A stretch of 64,000 nucleotides of DNA from Mesorhizobium sp. CA8 (GTDB taxonomy: Bacteria > Pseudomonadota > Alphaproteobacteria > Rhizobiales > Rhizobiaceae): positions 50,309 through 114,308 of the forward strand of contig NZ_JAIUHG010000023.1 of assembly GCF_020164955.1 (NCBI RefSeq). Reading direction: 5' to 3'. The notes beneath the pieces are model-generated. The model was not told the DNA's origin. It did not search any database and saw only the letters and a program-made list of their open reading frames with translations. Position numbers and translations under genes: made by a program. Positions 9,066 through 17,660 of the stretch are shown here, one piece after another (position 1 is the stretch's first letter; every line of letters starts with the position of its first letter).

Positions 9066-9233
9066 ACACCAGGGCCAGCCGGCGGCGAGGATCGCGCAAC
9101 GCCTCGAAGCCAAGGCTCTGACCGGCCGCCCGCCCCGTCTCCCTGGCCGGGCGGCCGGGGACCGTATCGCTGAATAGACTGGAACTGACGCGTTGAGAAA
9201 GCTCACTCACCAATTTGAGGCGCCGCGAGGTTC

Positions 9234-9388
9234 GCCTTCCCTTCTCCCCTTGTGGGAGAAGGTGGATCGGCGCGCAGCGCCGAGACGGATGAGGGGTGTT
9301 CCAGGAAACGCCGGCGTCTCACTCCGCTGGAACACCCCCCATCCGGCCGCTTCGCGGCCACCTTCCCCCACAAGGGGGGAAGGGGAGG
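9234..9388. repeat. Large imperfect palindromic intergenic repeat (BIME-like)
   Basis: The 330-bp gap between the substrate-binding protein and permease genes holds a roughly 155-bp imperfect palindrome. Outer arms are C/T-rich (CTTCTCCCCTTGTGGGAGAA) against the G/A-rich complement at 9358-9388. An inner perfect 12-bp arm pair GGGGTGTTCCAG (9293-9304) and CTGGAACACCCC (9327-9338) forms a second stem. Such elements are common between rhizobial genes. The right arm ends in AAGGGGAGG, which also serves as the ribosome binding site of the next gene. Confidence 0.8.
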
Positions 9389-9395
9389 CGCAGCC

Positions 9396-10316
9396 ATGAC
9401 TTCCATCGCCGCAACCTCCATGCCGGCCCGGACACGCACAAGAGTAGGCCGCCGGCAGTGGATCGGCCTGCTCTATGTCCTGCCGGCCGTCGCTCTGGTC
9501 ACCGTCTTCTTCGTCATCCCGCTCGGCATGACGGCGTGGATGTCGCTGCACAATTGGCCGCTGATGGGCGAGCATGCCTTCATCGGCCTCGATAATTATT
9601 TCGCGATCCTGCGCGACACGCGCTTCTGGAATGCGCTGAAATTCACCTTGTACTACACGGTGATCGTCACCATCGCGATCTTCGCCGTCGCCTTTCCGCT
9701 GGCGATCTTCATCGAAAAGCCGCGCCCGCTCACCAATCTCTACCGCACCGCCTTCTTCATGCCGGCGGTGGTCGGCTTCGCCTCGGCGAGCCTGCTCTGG
9801 TCCTGGCTGCTCAATGTCGATTCCGGCCTGTTCAGCCCGGCCGCTTACCACCTCGGTCTGACCGCGAAGAAGGTCAATCTTCTCGCCACCTTCCAGCCGG
9901 CCTTCTGGTCGATCATCGCCATGGTGGTGTGGAAGGTCGCCGGCTTCACCATGATCATCCTGATGACCGGCCTGCAATCGATCCCGCAGGATCTGCAGGA
10001 GGCGGCCGTCATCGACGGGGCAGGGCCGTTCGCCAGGTTCAGGGCGATCACGCTACCCTTGATGCGCCGCACGCTGGCGCTGGCGCTGATCCTGTCGGTG
10101 GCGGGCTCGATCCTCGCCTTCGACCAATTCTACATCATCCTGCGCGGCGGCCCGCGCAACCAGACGCTGACGGCGGTCTACTGGATCTTCAACCAGTCCT
10201 TCGTCTCGTTCAAGCTCGGCTACGGCGCCGCGCTCTCCATGGTGCTGCTGGTCATCCTGGTGGCGCTCAGCCTCATCCAGCTCTGGCTGCTGCGCAAGCC
10301 CGAGGGGCTCGACTGA
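9396..10316 (+). CDS. CUT1 sugar ABC transporter permease (MalF/UgpA-like)
   Basis: A 306-residue inner-membrane permease with six predicted transmembrane segments, starting LLYVLPAVALVTVFFVIPLGM near residue 25. The EAA loop reads DLQEAAVIDGAGPFARFRAITLPLM and contacts the ATPase. The start ATG 9396 follows GGGGAGG at the end of the palindromic repeat. It overlaps the next permease gene by 1 bp (TGATG). Together with the binding protein it should import a sugar or glycoside. Confidence 0.92.
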   Translation: MTSIAATSMPARTRTRVGRRQWIGLLYVLPAVALVTVFFVIPLGMTAWMSLHNWPLMGEHAFIGLDNYFAILRDTRFWNALKFTLYYTVIVTIAIFAVAFPLAIFIEKPRPLTNLYRTAFFMPAVVGFASASLLWSWLLNVDSGLFSPAAYHLGLTAKKVNLLATFQPAFWSIIAMVVWKVAGFTMIILMTGLQSIPQDLQEAAVIDGAGPFARFRAITLPLMRRTLALALILSVAGSILAFDQFYIILRGGPRNQTLTAVYWIFNQSFVSFKLGYGAALSMVLLVILVALSLIQLWLLRKPEGLD

Positions 10317-11173
10317 TGGCCGGCGCGATGTCGCAAAGGCGGAAAGTCGGCTTCAGCCTGGCCAGGCACTCCACCGGCGTCATCGCCTCGGTGTTGTTCC
10401 TGGCGCCGATCGTCTGGACGGTGCTGTCGACCTTCAAGCCGGCGCAGGAAGCGCGCCAGCCGCCGCTGCCGCCCTGGCCGACCACCGGCTTCTCGATCGA
10501 GAACTATGAGACGCTGAACTCCTTCGGCGACGGGCTCTGGGTCTCGGCGCAGAACAGCATCTATGTCTCGGTTATGACGGTGCTGCTCTCGGTGCTGGTC
10601 AGCGTGCTCGCCGGCTACGGCTTCTCGCGCTTCCGCTTTCCCTTCCGGGATTTCTTCTTCATCCTGATCCTGTCGACGATCATGATCCCGTTCCAGTCGA
10701 TCCTGACGCCAATCTTCCTGGTGCTGACGAAGCTCGGCTTGCACAACACGCTGACCGGGCTGGTCTGCGTCTATGTCACGCTGCAACTGCCTTTCTCGAT
10801 CTTCATGATGCGCAACGCCTTCGACGCCGTGCCGCGCGAGATCGAGGAGGCGGCGCGTATGGACGGCGCCAACAACGTCACCATGCTGGTCAAGGTTATG
10901 CTGCCGCTGGTCTGGCCCGGCGTCGTCACCATCGCGCTGTTTGCCTTCCTCGGCGCCTGGAACGAGTTCCTGGCGGCGCTGGTGCTGATGACCGACCAGT
11001 CCAAATTCACTCTGCCGGTGATGATGACCGCGCTTCAGTCCGGCCGCTTCGGCGCCATCGACTGGGGCGCGGTGCAGGCCGGCGTCACGGTGATGATGGT
11101 GCCCTGCCTGATCCTGTTCCTGGCGCTGCAGCGCTTCTACATCCGCGGCCTCATGGCCGGGGCCGTCAAGTAA
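10316..11173 (+). CDS. CUT1 sugar ABC transporter permease (MalG/UgpE-like)
   Basis: A 285-residue second permease with six transmembrane segments and the EAA motif EIEEAARMDGANNVTMLVKVMLPL. Translational coupling with the first permease is likely because the stop and start overlap by one base. A ribosome site (GGAGTG) for the following GH127 gene lies just after its stop. No ATP-binding subunit gene is present in the operon; a shared UgpC/MsmX-type ATPase elsewhere would have to energise transport (known for some CUT1 systems, inferred here). Confidence 0.92.
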   Translation: MAGAMSQRRKVGFSLARHSTGVIASVLFLAPIVWTVLSTFKPAQEARQPPLPPWPTTGFSIENYETLNSFGDGLWVSAQNSIYVSVMTVLLSVLVSVLAGYGFSRFRFPFRDFFFILILSTIMIPFQSILTPIFLVLTKLGLHNTLTGLVCVYVTLQLPFSIFMMRNAFDAVPREIEEAARMDGANNVTMLVKVMLPLVWPGVVTIALFAFLGAWNEFLAALVLMTDQSKFTLPVMMTALQSGRFGAIDWGAVQAGVTVMMVPCLILFLALQRFYIRGLMAGAVK

Positions 11174-11191
11174 TTCGAATGGAGTGAAATC

Positions 11192-13156
11192 ATGACCGCA
11201 TCGCAGCCCGCCGCGCAGACCGGCACCTCCGCCAGGCCGAAGCTCGCCTTCCGGCCGTTGCCAGTGCCGCAGGTCGATGTCCGCGGCTTCTGGGGCGACC
11301 GTGTCGAAGCGGTCGCGACGCGCACCACCGAGATCCTCTACGACCGCTGCGTCGAGGCGCGCATGCTGGAACAGATCGATCCGGACGTGCCGTCTCCGGG
11401 CGTCGTTATTCCTTTCCATGTCAGCGACGGTTTCACCGCGCGGACCGTGACGACGCAGATGTTTTGGGATTCAGATTGGGGCAAGACGATCGAAACCGCC
11501 GCCTATTCGCTCTACCGCCGCCGCAATCCCGATCTCGAGAAGAAAATCGACGCCGTCATCGACATGTACGGCAAGCTGCAGCAGGAGGACGGCTATCTCT
11601 CCAGCTGGTACCAGCGCATCCAGCCCGGCCTGCGCTGGACCAATCTGCGCGACTGCCACGAGCTTTATTGCGCCGGCCATCTGATCGAGGGCGCGGTCGC
11701 CTACTACCAAGCGACCGGCAAACGCAAGCTGCTCGACATCATGAGCCGCTATGCCGACCACATCGCCGACACTTTTGGCCCGGAGCCTGGCAAGCGGAAG
11801 GGCTATTGCGGCCATGAGGAGATCGAGCTGGCGCTGGTCCGGCTTGCGCGCGCCACCGGCAACGGCAAATATATGAAGCTGGCTAAGTATTTCATCGACC
11901 AGCGCGGCCAGCAGCCGCATTATTTCGACGAGGAGGCGCTGGCGCGCGGCGCCGATCCCAAGGATTTCCACTTCAAGACCTATGAATACAACCAGTCGCA
12001 CAGGCCGGTGCGCGAGCAGGACAAGGTCGTCGGCCATGCGGTGAGGGCGATGTATCTCTATTCCGGCATGGCCGATATCGCGACCGAGTATGGTGACGAT
12101 ACGCTGAAGGTCGCGCTCGAGAGACTCTGGGACGATCTCACGACGAAGAGCCTCTACGTCACCGGCGGCCTCGGCCCGTCGGCCGACAATGAGGGCTTCA
12201 CCAACGACTACGACCTCCCCAACGAGACCGCCTATGCCGAGACCTGCGCTTCGGTCGGCCTGGTGTTCTGGGCAAGCCGCATGCTGGGCATGGGCCCGAA
12301 CGCCCGCTACGCCGACATGATGGAGCGGGCCTTATACAACGGCTCGATCTCAGGGCTGTCGCTCGACGGCTCGCTGTTCTTCTACGAGAACCCGCTGGAG
12401 AGCCGCGGCGGCCATCATCGCTGGAAATGGCACCGCTGCCCGTGCTGCCCGCCCAACATCGGCCGCATGGTGGCCTCCATCGGCAGCTACTTCTACGGCC
12501 TCGCCGACGATGCGCTGGCGGTGCACCTCTATGGCGATTCGACTGCGCGCTTCGAGATCGCCGGCCGGCAGGTGACGCTCGTCCAGACCAGCAGCTATCC
12601 CTGGGACGGCGCGATTGCGATCGAGATCGGGCCGGAGGCGCCCGTAGAGTTCACGCTTCACTTGCGCATACCAGCATGGTGTCGCAACGCTGTGTTGAAA
12701 GTGAACGGCAAGCTGGCCGATCTCGAAGCGGCGACAGTCGACGGCTATGCCGCGATCCGCCGCGAATGGCGCCAGGGCGACAAGGTCGAGCTCGACCTCG
12801 AAATGTCGATGGCGCGCCTCTTCGCCAATCCGCAGGTGCACCAGGACATCGGCCGCGTGGCGCTCGCGCGCGGCCCGCTGATCTACTGCGTCGAGGAAAC
12901 CGACAATGGCGGCGGGCTGCATCGCATCGCCTTGCCGCGAGAGGCAAGGCTCGAGGCCCATAAGGAGCCGAACCTGCTCGGCGGCATCGTCACCCTTTCG
13001 GCCATCGGCAACAGGGCCGAGGCGGAAAACTGGGGCGCCGATCTCTACCGCCCCGAACCGCCGGCGACGCGGGAAACGAAACTCAAGGCCGTTCCCTACT
13101 TCGCCTGGGACAATCGCGACCCCGGCGAGATGCTGGTCTGGCTGCGGGAAGGGTGA
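11192..13156 (+). CDS. Glycoside hydrolase family 127 (DUF1680), probable beta-L-arabinofuranosidase
   Basis: A 654-residue cytoplasmic enzyme. GH127 enzymes use a zinc-bound cysteine nucleophile. The matching residues are visible: Glu350 and Cys352 in AYAETCASVG, and Cys418 and Cys419 in CPCCPPN. The N-terminal (alpha/alpha)6 barrel begins after residue 25 and is followed by beta-sandwich domains. The absence of a signal peptide means the substrate must first be imported, which fits the ABC transporter directly upstream. Beta-L-arabinofuranosides, as found on plant glycoproteins, are the likely substrate; other GH127 specificities cannot be excluded. Confidence 0.88.
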   Translation: MTASQPAAQTGTSARPKLAFRPLPVPQVDVRGFWGDRVEAVATRTTEILYDRCVEARMLEQIDPDVPSPGVVIPFHVSDGFTARTVTTQMFWDSDWGKTIETAAYSLYRRRNPDLEKKIDAVIDMYGKLQQEDGYLSSWYQRIQPGLRWTNLRDCHELYCAGHLIEGAVAYYQATGKRKLLDIMSRYADHIADTFGPEPGKRKGYCGHEEIELALVRLARATGNGKYMKLAKYFIDQRGQQPHYFDEEALARGADPKDFHFKTYEYNQSHRPVREQDKVVGHAVRAMYLYSGMADIATEYGDDTLKVALERLWDDLTTKSLYVTGGLGPSADNEGFTNDYDLPNETAYAETCASVGLVFWASRMLGMGPNARYADMMERALYNGSISGLSLDGSLFFYENPLESRGGHHRWKWHRCPCCPPNIGRMVASIGSYFYGLADDALAVHLYGDSTARFEIAGRQVTLVQTSSYPWDGAIAIEIGPEAPVEFTLHLRIPAWCRNAVLKVNGKLADLEAATVDGYAAIRREWRQGDKVELDLEMSMARLFANPQVHQDIGRVALARGPLIYCVEETDNGGGLHRIALPREARLEAHKEPNLLGGIVTLSAIGNRAEAENWGADLYRPEPPATRETKLKAVPYFAWDNRDPGEMLVWLREG

Positions 13157-13168
13157 AGGCGGCCCATC

Positions 13169-13975
13169 TCAAAGATGCACGAAGGCCGTCAGCGGCAGGT
13201 GGTCGGAGGCGACCCGCGACAGCGGCGTGTCATGCGCCTCGACGCCTGAAACCAGGTCGTGCCGGTTGCCCATGATGCGGTCGAGCGCCAGTAGCGGCAG
13301 GCCCGACGGGAAAGTAGGGACCGCCGGCGTCGGGCCGAAGGTCGTGTGCAGCGTGTTCAGCGCCGAGCGGTTGCCGAGCCGCCACTCGTTGAGGTCGCCC
13401 AGAAGCAGCGTCGGCCTCTCGTCGGCGCTGCTCATGATGTCGAGCACGACCCGGGCCTGTTCCGAACGCGAGCGGCGCAGCAAGCCGAGATGGGCGGCGA
13501 TGACGCGCAGCGCCCGTTTCTCGTCAAGATCGATCTCGGCGACCAGCGCGCCGCGCGGCTCCAGCCCCGGCAGCTTGATCTGGTGGACGTCGCGCACGGT
13601 GCCGCGCTTGAACAACAGCACATTGCCGCGCCAGCCATGCCCCTTGCCGTTGCCGCTGACCGGCACCGGCACCAGCCCCGTTTCCAGCTCCAGGCGGGCC
13701 AGGTCGAGCAGCCCGGCCCGGTCGCCGAAGCGATTGTCGGCCTCCTGTAGCGCAATCACGTCGGGGCTGATTTCGCGGATGACGCGCGCCGTTCTTTCAG
13801 GGTCGAATTTGCGGTCGGTGCCGACGCATTTGTGGACGTTGTAGGAGGCAACGACGATTTCCGTGTCGTTGACGCGCTTGCGCGGCGTCGCCTTCGCCTT
13901 GCGCGCGCTTCTGCTGCGGATCGAGAGCAGCACGGTCTCGGGGAGGCTGCGTCCTTTGATGTCGTCTATCTCCAT
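13169..13975 (-). CDS. Endonuclease/exonuclease/phosphatase family protein
   Basis: A 268-residue member of the EEP superfamily. Motifs in order: VASYNVHKCVG, ISPDVIALQEAD, RVIAAHLGLL, LLLGDLNEW, and the terminal SDHLPL with the catalytic Asp-His. Members cleave phosphodiester or phosphomonoester bonds with Mg2+, acting on nucleic acids, inositol phosphates or sphingomyelin. The cardiolipin synthase gene lies immediately upstream on the same strand (24 bp gap), so a lipid-linked role is possible. It is convergent with the GH127 gene, only 12 bp away. Confidence 0.85.
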   Translation of the reverse strand: MEIDDIKGRSLPETVLLSIRSRSARKAKATPRKRVNDTEIVVASYNVHKCVGTDRKFDPERTARVIREISPDVIALQEADNRFGDRAGLLDLARLELETGLVPVPVSGNGKGHGWRGNVLLFKRGTVRDVHQIKLPGLEPRGALVAEIDLDEKRALRVIAAHLGLLRRSRSEQARVVLDIMSSADERPTLLLGDLNEWRLGNRSALNTLHTTFGPTPAVPTFPSGLPLLALDRIMGNRHDLVSGVEAHDTPLSRVASDHLPLTAFVHL

Positions 13976-13999
13976 GATCCTGCTGCTCGATTTCCTGCT

Positions 14000-15460
14000 C
14001 TAAAGATAGGGCGATCCCAGCCACAGCAAACGGTCGAAGACGCGGATTGCGAACGGCCTTGCCTTCAGCGTCTGCAGCGTCACCGGCTGAGCGGTCGAGA
14101 TGGCGGCCGCGATGCGGGCGTCGATCTGGGCGGCGAAATTTTTATCCAGCACTTCCATGTCGATCTCGAAATTCAGCCTCAGCGAGCGGGCGTCCAGATT
14201 GGAAGAGCCGACATAGGCCCACACGCCGTCGATTGCCATCAGCTTCGAATGGTCGAACGAGCCTTCATGGCGCCAGACGCGGCAATAGTGCTTCAAAACC
14301 TGGTCGAACTGCGCCGTCATCGCATGGTCGACGAGGAAAAGATTGTTCACCGCCGGCACGACGATATCGATTTCGACGCCGCGCCGGCCGGCGGTGGTCA
14401 ATGCGCTGATGAACTCCCGGTCCGGCAGGAAATAGGGCGACATGATGCGGATCGACTTGCGGGCGACCGAGAACGCGCCCATCAGCAGCTTCAGGTTGGT
14501 TTCGTTGGACGCGTCTGGCCCGGTCGCCACCGCGCGCACCAGCATCGGCTGCCCCGGTGGCGGCACGGCGCGCTCGACCTGCCAGGGTCCGTCTTTCAAC
14601 GCCTCGTTGCCGGCGAAGCGCCAGTCCTCGGCGGCAACCGAGAACAGATCGGCCACCACCGGCCCGGTGACCTCGAAATGGGTGTCGCGCGAACTGTCGG
14701 AACCGGCCAATTCGGCCGAGAATCCCTTGCGGATGTTCATGCCTCCCGTGAACGCCACCCTGCCGTCGACGACCAGGATTTTCCTGTGGGTCCTGAGATT
14801 GGCATAGGGAAGTCTCAGGCCCATGACGATGTTGCCGTTGAAGAGGTCGACGGTGACATCGGCCTCCCTGAGCTGCTTTAGGATGCTGGGCACCGAGTAG
14901 CGCACGCCGACGGCGTCGATCAGCACGCGCACAGTGACGCCGCGCTTGACGGCGTTGCCGAGCGACTGGACGAAAAGCGCCCCGACCGCGTCATTGTCGA
15001 AGATATAGGTTTCCAGAAGCACGCTCCGTTGCGCCGCGTCGATCGCACGGCACATCGCCGTATAGGCCTCGTCGCCGGTCTTGAGCACCGCAATGGTGTT
15101 TCCCGAGGTGAGCGGGCGCCGCGCGACCCTGTCGCCCAGCGTCTTCAGCCCGGTGAAACGCTGGCCGAATTCGGCGTTGATCAAGGCTTCCAGCGCAACG
15201 TCCCGGTCATGCCTCGCGGCGGCGGCCTCCGGCGAGACTGGGCGCATGGCGCTGATCGTCGCGCGGCGGATGCGGTTGATGCCGGCAATGGCGTAGATGA
15301 TCGCGCCGAGGAAGGGCGACAAAAGCATCACGCCCACCCAGCCGGTGGCCGCGCGCACGTCCTCCTTCGTCATGATGGCATGCACGCTGCCCACCGCCGC
15401 CATCGCCAGCGACAGGATCAGGATAAGCGTCGACCAGTGACTCGCAATCGCCTCGAACAT
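14000..15460 (-). CDS. cls: Phospholipase D-family cardiolipin synthase
   Basis: A 486-residue membrane enzyme with two N-terminal transmembrane helices (STLILILSLAMAAVGSVHAI and a second near residue 45) and two HKD catalytic motifs: HRKILVVDGRVAFTGGMN and HSKLMAIDGVWAYVGSSN. This is the layout of bacterial ClsA-type synthases, which join two phosphatidylglycerol molecules into cardiolipin. The chosen start is ATG 15460 directly before the first helix; an upstream TTG at 15547 would add 29 residues with no membrane or domain features. Co-directional with the EEP protein downstream. Confidence 0.88.
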   Translation of the reverse strand: MFEAIASHWSTLILILSLAMAAVGSVHAIMTKEDVRAATGWVGVMLLSPFLGAIIYAIAGINRIRRATISAMRPVSPEAAAARHDRDVALEALINAEFGQRFTGLKTLGDRVARRPLTSGNTIAVLKTGDEAYTAMCRAIDAAQRSVLLETYIFDNDAVGALFVQSLGNAVKRGVTVRVLIDAVGVRYSVPSILKQLREADVTVDLFNGNIVMGLRLPYANLRTHRKILVVDGRVAFTGGMNIRKGFSAELAGSDSSRDTHFEVTGPVVADLFSVAAEDWRFAGNEALKDGPWQVERAVPPPGQPMLVRAVATGPDASNETNLKLLMGAFSVARKSIRIMSPYFLPDREFISALTTAGRRGVEIDIVVPAVNNLFLVDHAMTAQFDQVLKHYCRVWRHEGSFDHSKLMAIDGVWAYVGSSNLDARSLRLNFEIDMEVLDKNFAAQIDARIAAAISTAQPVTLQTLKARPFAIRVFDRLLWLGSPYL

Positions 15461-15618
15461 CGGCCCGACTATTGTGCGAGCCGGCGCGGAAGGCAATGCG
15501 GACGGATCATTCCTGCGCTCATTCGGATGGCTGAAACCGAGTGGCAAGAACCGCTCTCATCCGCTCGGCCAGTTCCGCTACCGGGTTCATCAGAAGATAT
15601 GTCGGCAGGGCCGCCGGC

Positions 15619-16266
15619 CTACGGCTTCCTGAAGAAGCCCGACAAAATGTTCGGACCCGCTTCTCCCAGCCGCAGCCTAATCCCGTCCTCGAAACAGTTC
15701 AGCGTCACGCATTCGAAGCCGCTATGCGCTAGGAGCGCTACCAGCGAGTCACGGTCGAAATGGTGCAGATGCTCGTTGGGCAGGCGCATGCGCCACGTCC
15801 GGAACCACGCGTCGCCGTCGGCGCCGAGCTCGCGCCAGCGGCAATAAGGGACGGCGACAGCTAGGTGGCGGGTCTGAAGGCGGGAAAGGAAACCGAGATC
15901 CGGGATATGTTCCAGCACGTCGAACATGGCGACGAGGTCCCAGGTGCCGGCGAGCGCCTCATGCCAATTGACAAAGCGGACACCCTTGGGCAGGGGAAAC
16001 TCGGCGATATCGCAGCCGGCGCAGTCGGCGACTCCGGTTATCTTCGCGGCTTCGATGAACGTGCCCGTGCCATATCCGATTTCCAGCACCGAGCGAGGAA
16101 TCTCGCCGGTGATGCCGAGCACCCAGCCAAGCCGCTGATAGCCGAGCTTGATGGTGCGGTCGCTCAGGTCCTCGTAATAGGAGATGTATTTCTTGTCGTA
16201 TTTGATCGGTGTGAAATCGATCTGGTGGATCACGCCGAACCTGTCCACCTCATAATTGTCCAACAT
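15619..16266 (-). CDS. Class I SAM-dependent methyltransferase domain protein
   Basis: A 215-residue protein with the SAM-binding loop VLEIGYGTGTF near residue 58 and an acidic motif MFDVLEHIPDL near residue 105, followed by a HLHHFDRDSL segment as in Methyltransf_23-type enzymes. Start ATG 16266 has GGAGG 11 nt upstream and avoids overlap with the preceding aminopeptidase gene. A longer frame reaches ATG 16383 but lacks a ribosome site and would overlap that gene by 80 bp. The substrate is unknown; relatives act on lipids, quinones or glycans. Confidence 0.78.
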   Translation of the reverse strand: MLDNYEVDRFGVIHQIDFTPIKYDKKYISYYEDLSDRTIKLGYQRLGWVLGITGEIPRSVLEIGYGTGTFIEAAKITGVADCAGCDIAEFPLPKGVRFVNWHEALAGTWDLVAMFDVLEHIPDLGFLSRLQTRHLAVAVPYCRWRELGADGDAWFRTWRMRLPNEHLHHFDRDSLVALLAHSGFECVTLNCFEDGIRLRLGEAGPNILSGFFRKP

Positions 16267-16303
16267 TGCCCGCGCGGCCTCCGAATGCCGATCCCTTACA
16301 TGA

Positions 16304-17362
16304 TCAATGACACGCAGCCACGGTCCTAAGCGCTTCGGCTCGGGAAGGTGCAGGCAAATTCCCAATCCGCCGAACGGAAGCATAGAATCTTGGATAATCG
16401 CCCGAGCACAAGTCGAACAAGCGGAGAAACGCCGGAACCTCTTCGCCGTAGACGGCCGTCGCCGCGAGCTTTGCGTTGTTGATGGGGCTATCGAACCAGG
16501 CGTCGTATCCACGGTATCCGGCCCAGCGCTTGTCGCGCATCTGCCGGTAGCGCGCCCGCAGCCTGTCGATCGTGGCTGCCTTGGCCGCGGCCATCTGCTC
16601 CTTACTACGCGGGCTCCCGTAAACCTGCCTCAGCTCGTCCCGCGTTTTCGATATCAGTTCGAGAAAATCTGCCTTGCGCTTGCGATCGGCTTCGTAGCTG
16701 CGCAATCCGGCGCGATTGCCGGTGGCACGGAGCCATTTCCTCGTACCGGTGGTTTCGACGGAAACCGCGAAAGCCTCGTTGAACGCGGAGTCGCCGTTCA
16801 CATAGATTTTCTGATGCGCCAGCTCGTGGAAGATAAGACTTGCCAGGTAGGTGTCGTTCTGACGCAGCATGGTGCTCAGCAGCGGATCACTGAACCAGCC
16901 CAGCGTGGAGTACGCCGTGATACCTGTCACATAGACGTCCAGCCCCTGTCGCTGCAGCTCAGCAGCATTTTCGAGCGCGTCTTTCCGCGAAAAATAACCC
17001 TTGTAGGGAACGCAGCCGAATACCGGAAAGCACCATGTTACCGGCGCAAGCGAGAATTGCGGCGCGGCGAAGACCGCCAACGTCACATCGTTCCGACCGA
17101 CGTCGACATAACTGCGGTAGCTATTGTTATCGGGCAGCGCCAGTTCTTCCGTGGCAAAGCGGCGTATGGCGCTGGCCGACGTCAACTTGGCGCGCAATGG
17201 TTCCGGCGTCGAGGGGTCACGGATTAGCTTCGCAACATTCTTGCGCGCCGCCATGATCTCAACATGGCCCTCCAACGACTGCGCATAATAGGAAATGCTC
17301 GTGCATCCGGTCACGGCGGAGGCCAGGATCGCCGCGGCAAGCAATCGAAAAACGCCATTCAA
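16304..17362 (-). CDS. Aminopeptidase, PF10023 family, lipoprotein
   Basis: A 352-residue predicted lipoprotein. The N-terminus MNGVFRLLAAAILASAVTGC fits a lipobox with the acylated Cys at residue 20. The zinc-protease motif HELAHQ (HExxH) occurs near residue 188, followed 15 residues on by NEAFA, which could supply the third ligand Glu. This matches the family annotated as putative aminopeptidase in proteobacteria. It lies upstream of the methyltransferase gene on the same strand, separated by 37 bp, and is divergent from the giant hybrid kinase gene. Confidence 0.82.
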   Translation of the reverse strand: MNGVFRLLAAAILASAVTGCTSISYYAQSLEGHVEIMAARKNVAKLIRDPSTPEPLRAKLTSASAIRRFATEELALPDNNSYRSYVDVGRNDVTLAVFAAPQFSLAPVTWCFPVFGCVPYKGYFSRKDALENAAELQRQGLDVYVTGITAYSTLGWFSDPLLSTMLRQNDTYLASLIFHELAHQKIYVNGDSAFNEAFAVSVETTGTRKWLRATGNRAGLRSYEADRKRKADFLELISKTRDELRQVYGSPRSKEQMAAAKAATIDRLRARYRQMRDKRWAGYRGYDAWFDSPINNAKLAATAVYGEEVPAFLRLFDLCSGDYPRFYASVRRIGNLPAPSRAEALRTVAACH

Positions 17363-17390
17363 AGCCTGCCCACCCGCCTGCTCATCTCCG

Positions 17391-17424
17391 ATGGAGCCAA
17401 TGTCTCCATTTGCTCCAATGTCTC
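17391..17424. promoter_or_regulatory. Short direct and inverted repeats in divergent promoter gap
   Basis: In the 298-bp gap between the aminopeptidase and hybrid-kinase genes, CCAATGTCTC occurs twice (17397-17406 and 17415-17424). The first overlaps an inverted repeat ATGGAG-N7-CTCCAT (17391-17409). This could be a regulator binding site for either gene. Nothing else stands out in the gap. Confidence 0.3.
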
Positions 17425-17660
17425 AACAGGCGCGCCTATTTTCGTCAAGACCTGGAGGGAGCAGCGGCCCGATTTTCGATTTTGGCAGGATCGGCGTCCG
17501 TCTATTCGCCACGCGGCGCTCAACGAAGATGTCGCCGCTCATAAAATGGAACCGAAATACGGTTCGGGCGTTGTGGCCCTCGCGGGAGTGTGTCCGCGAG
17601 GGGAATTTTTCATTCACGACAAGTCTTGATCGTTATCCGCCAGGGCTGTGAGGGGGCGCT

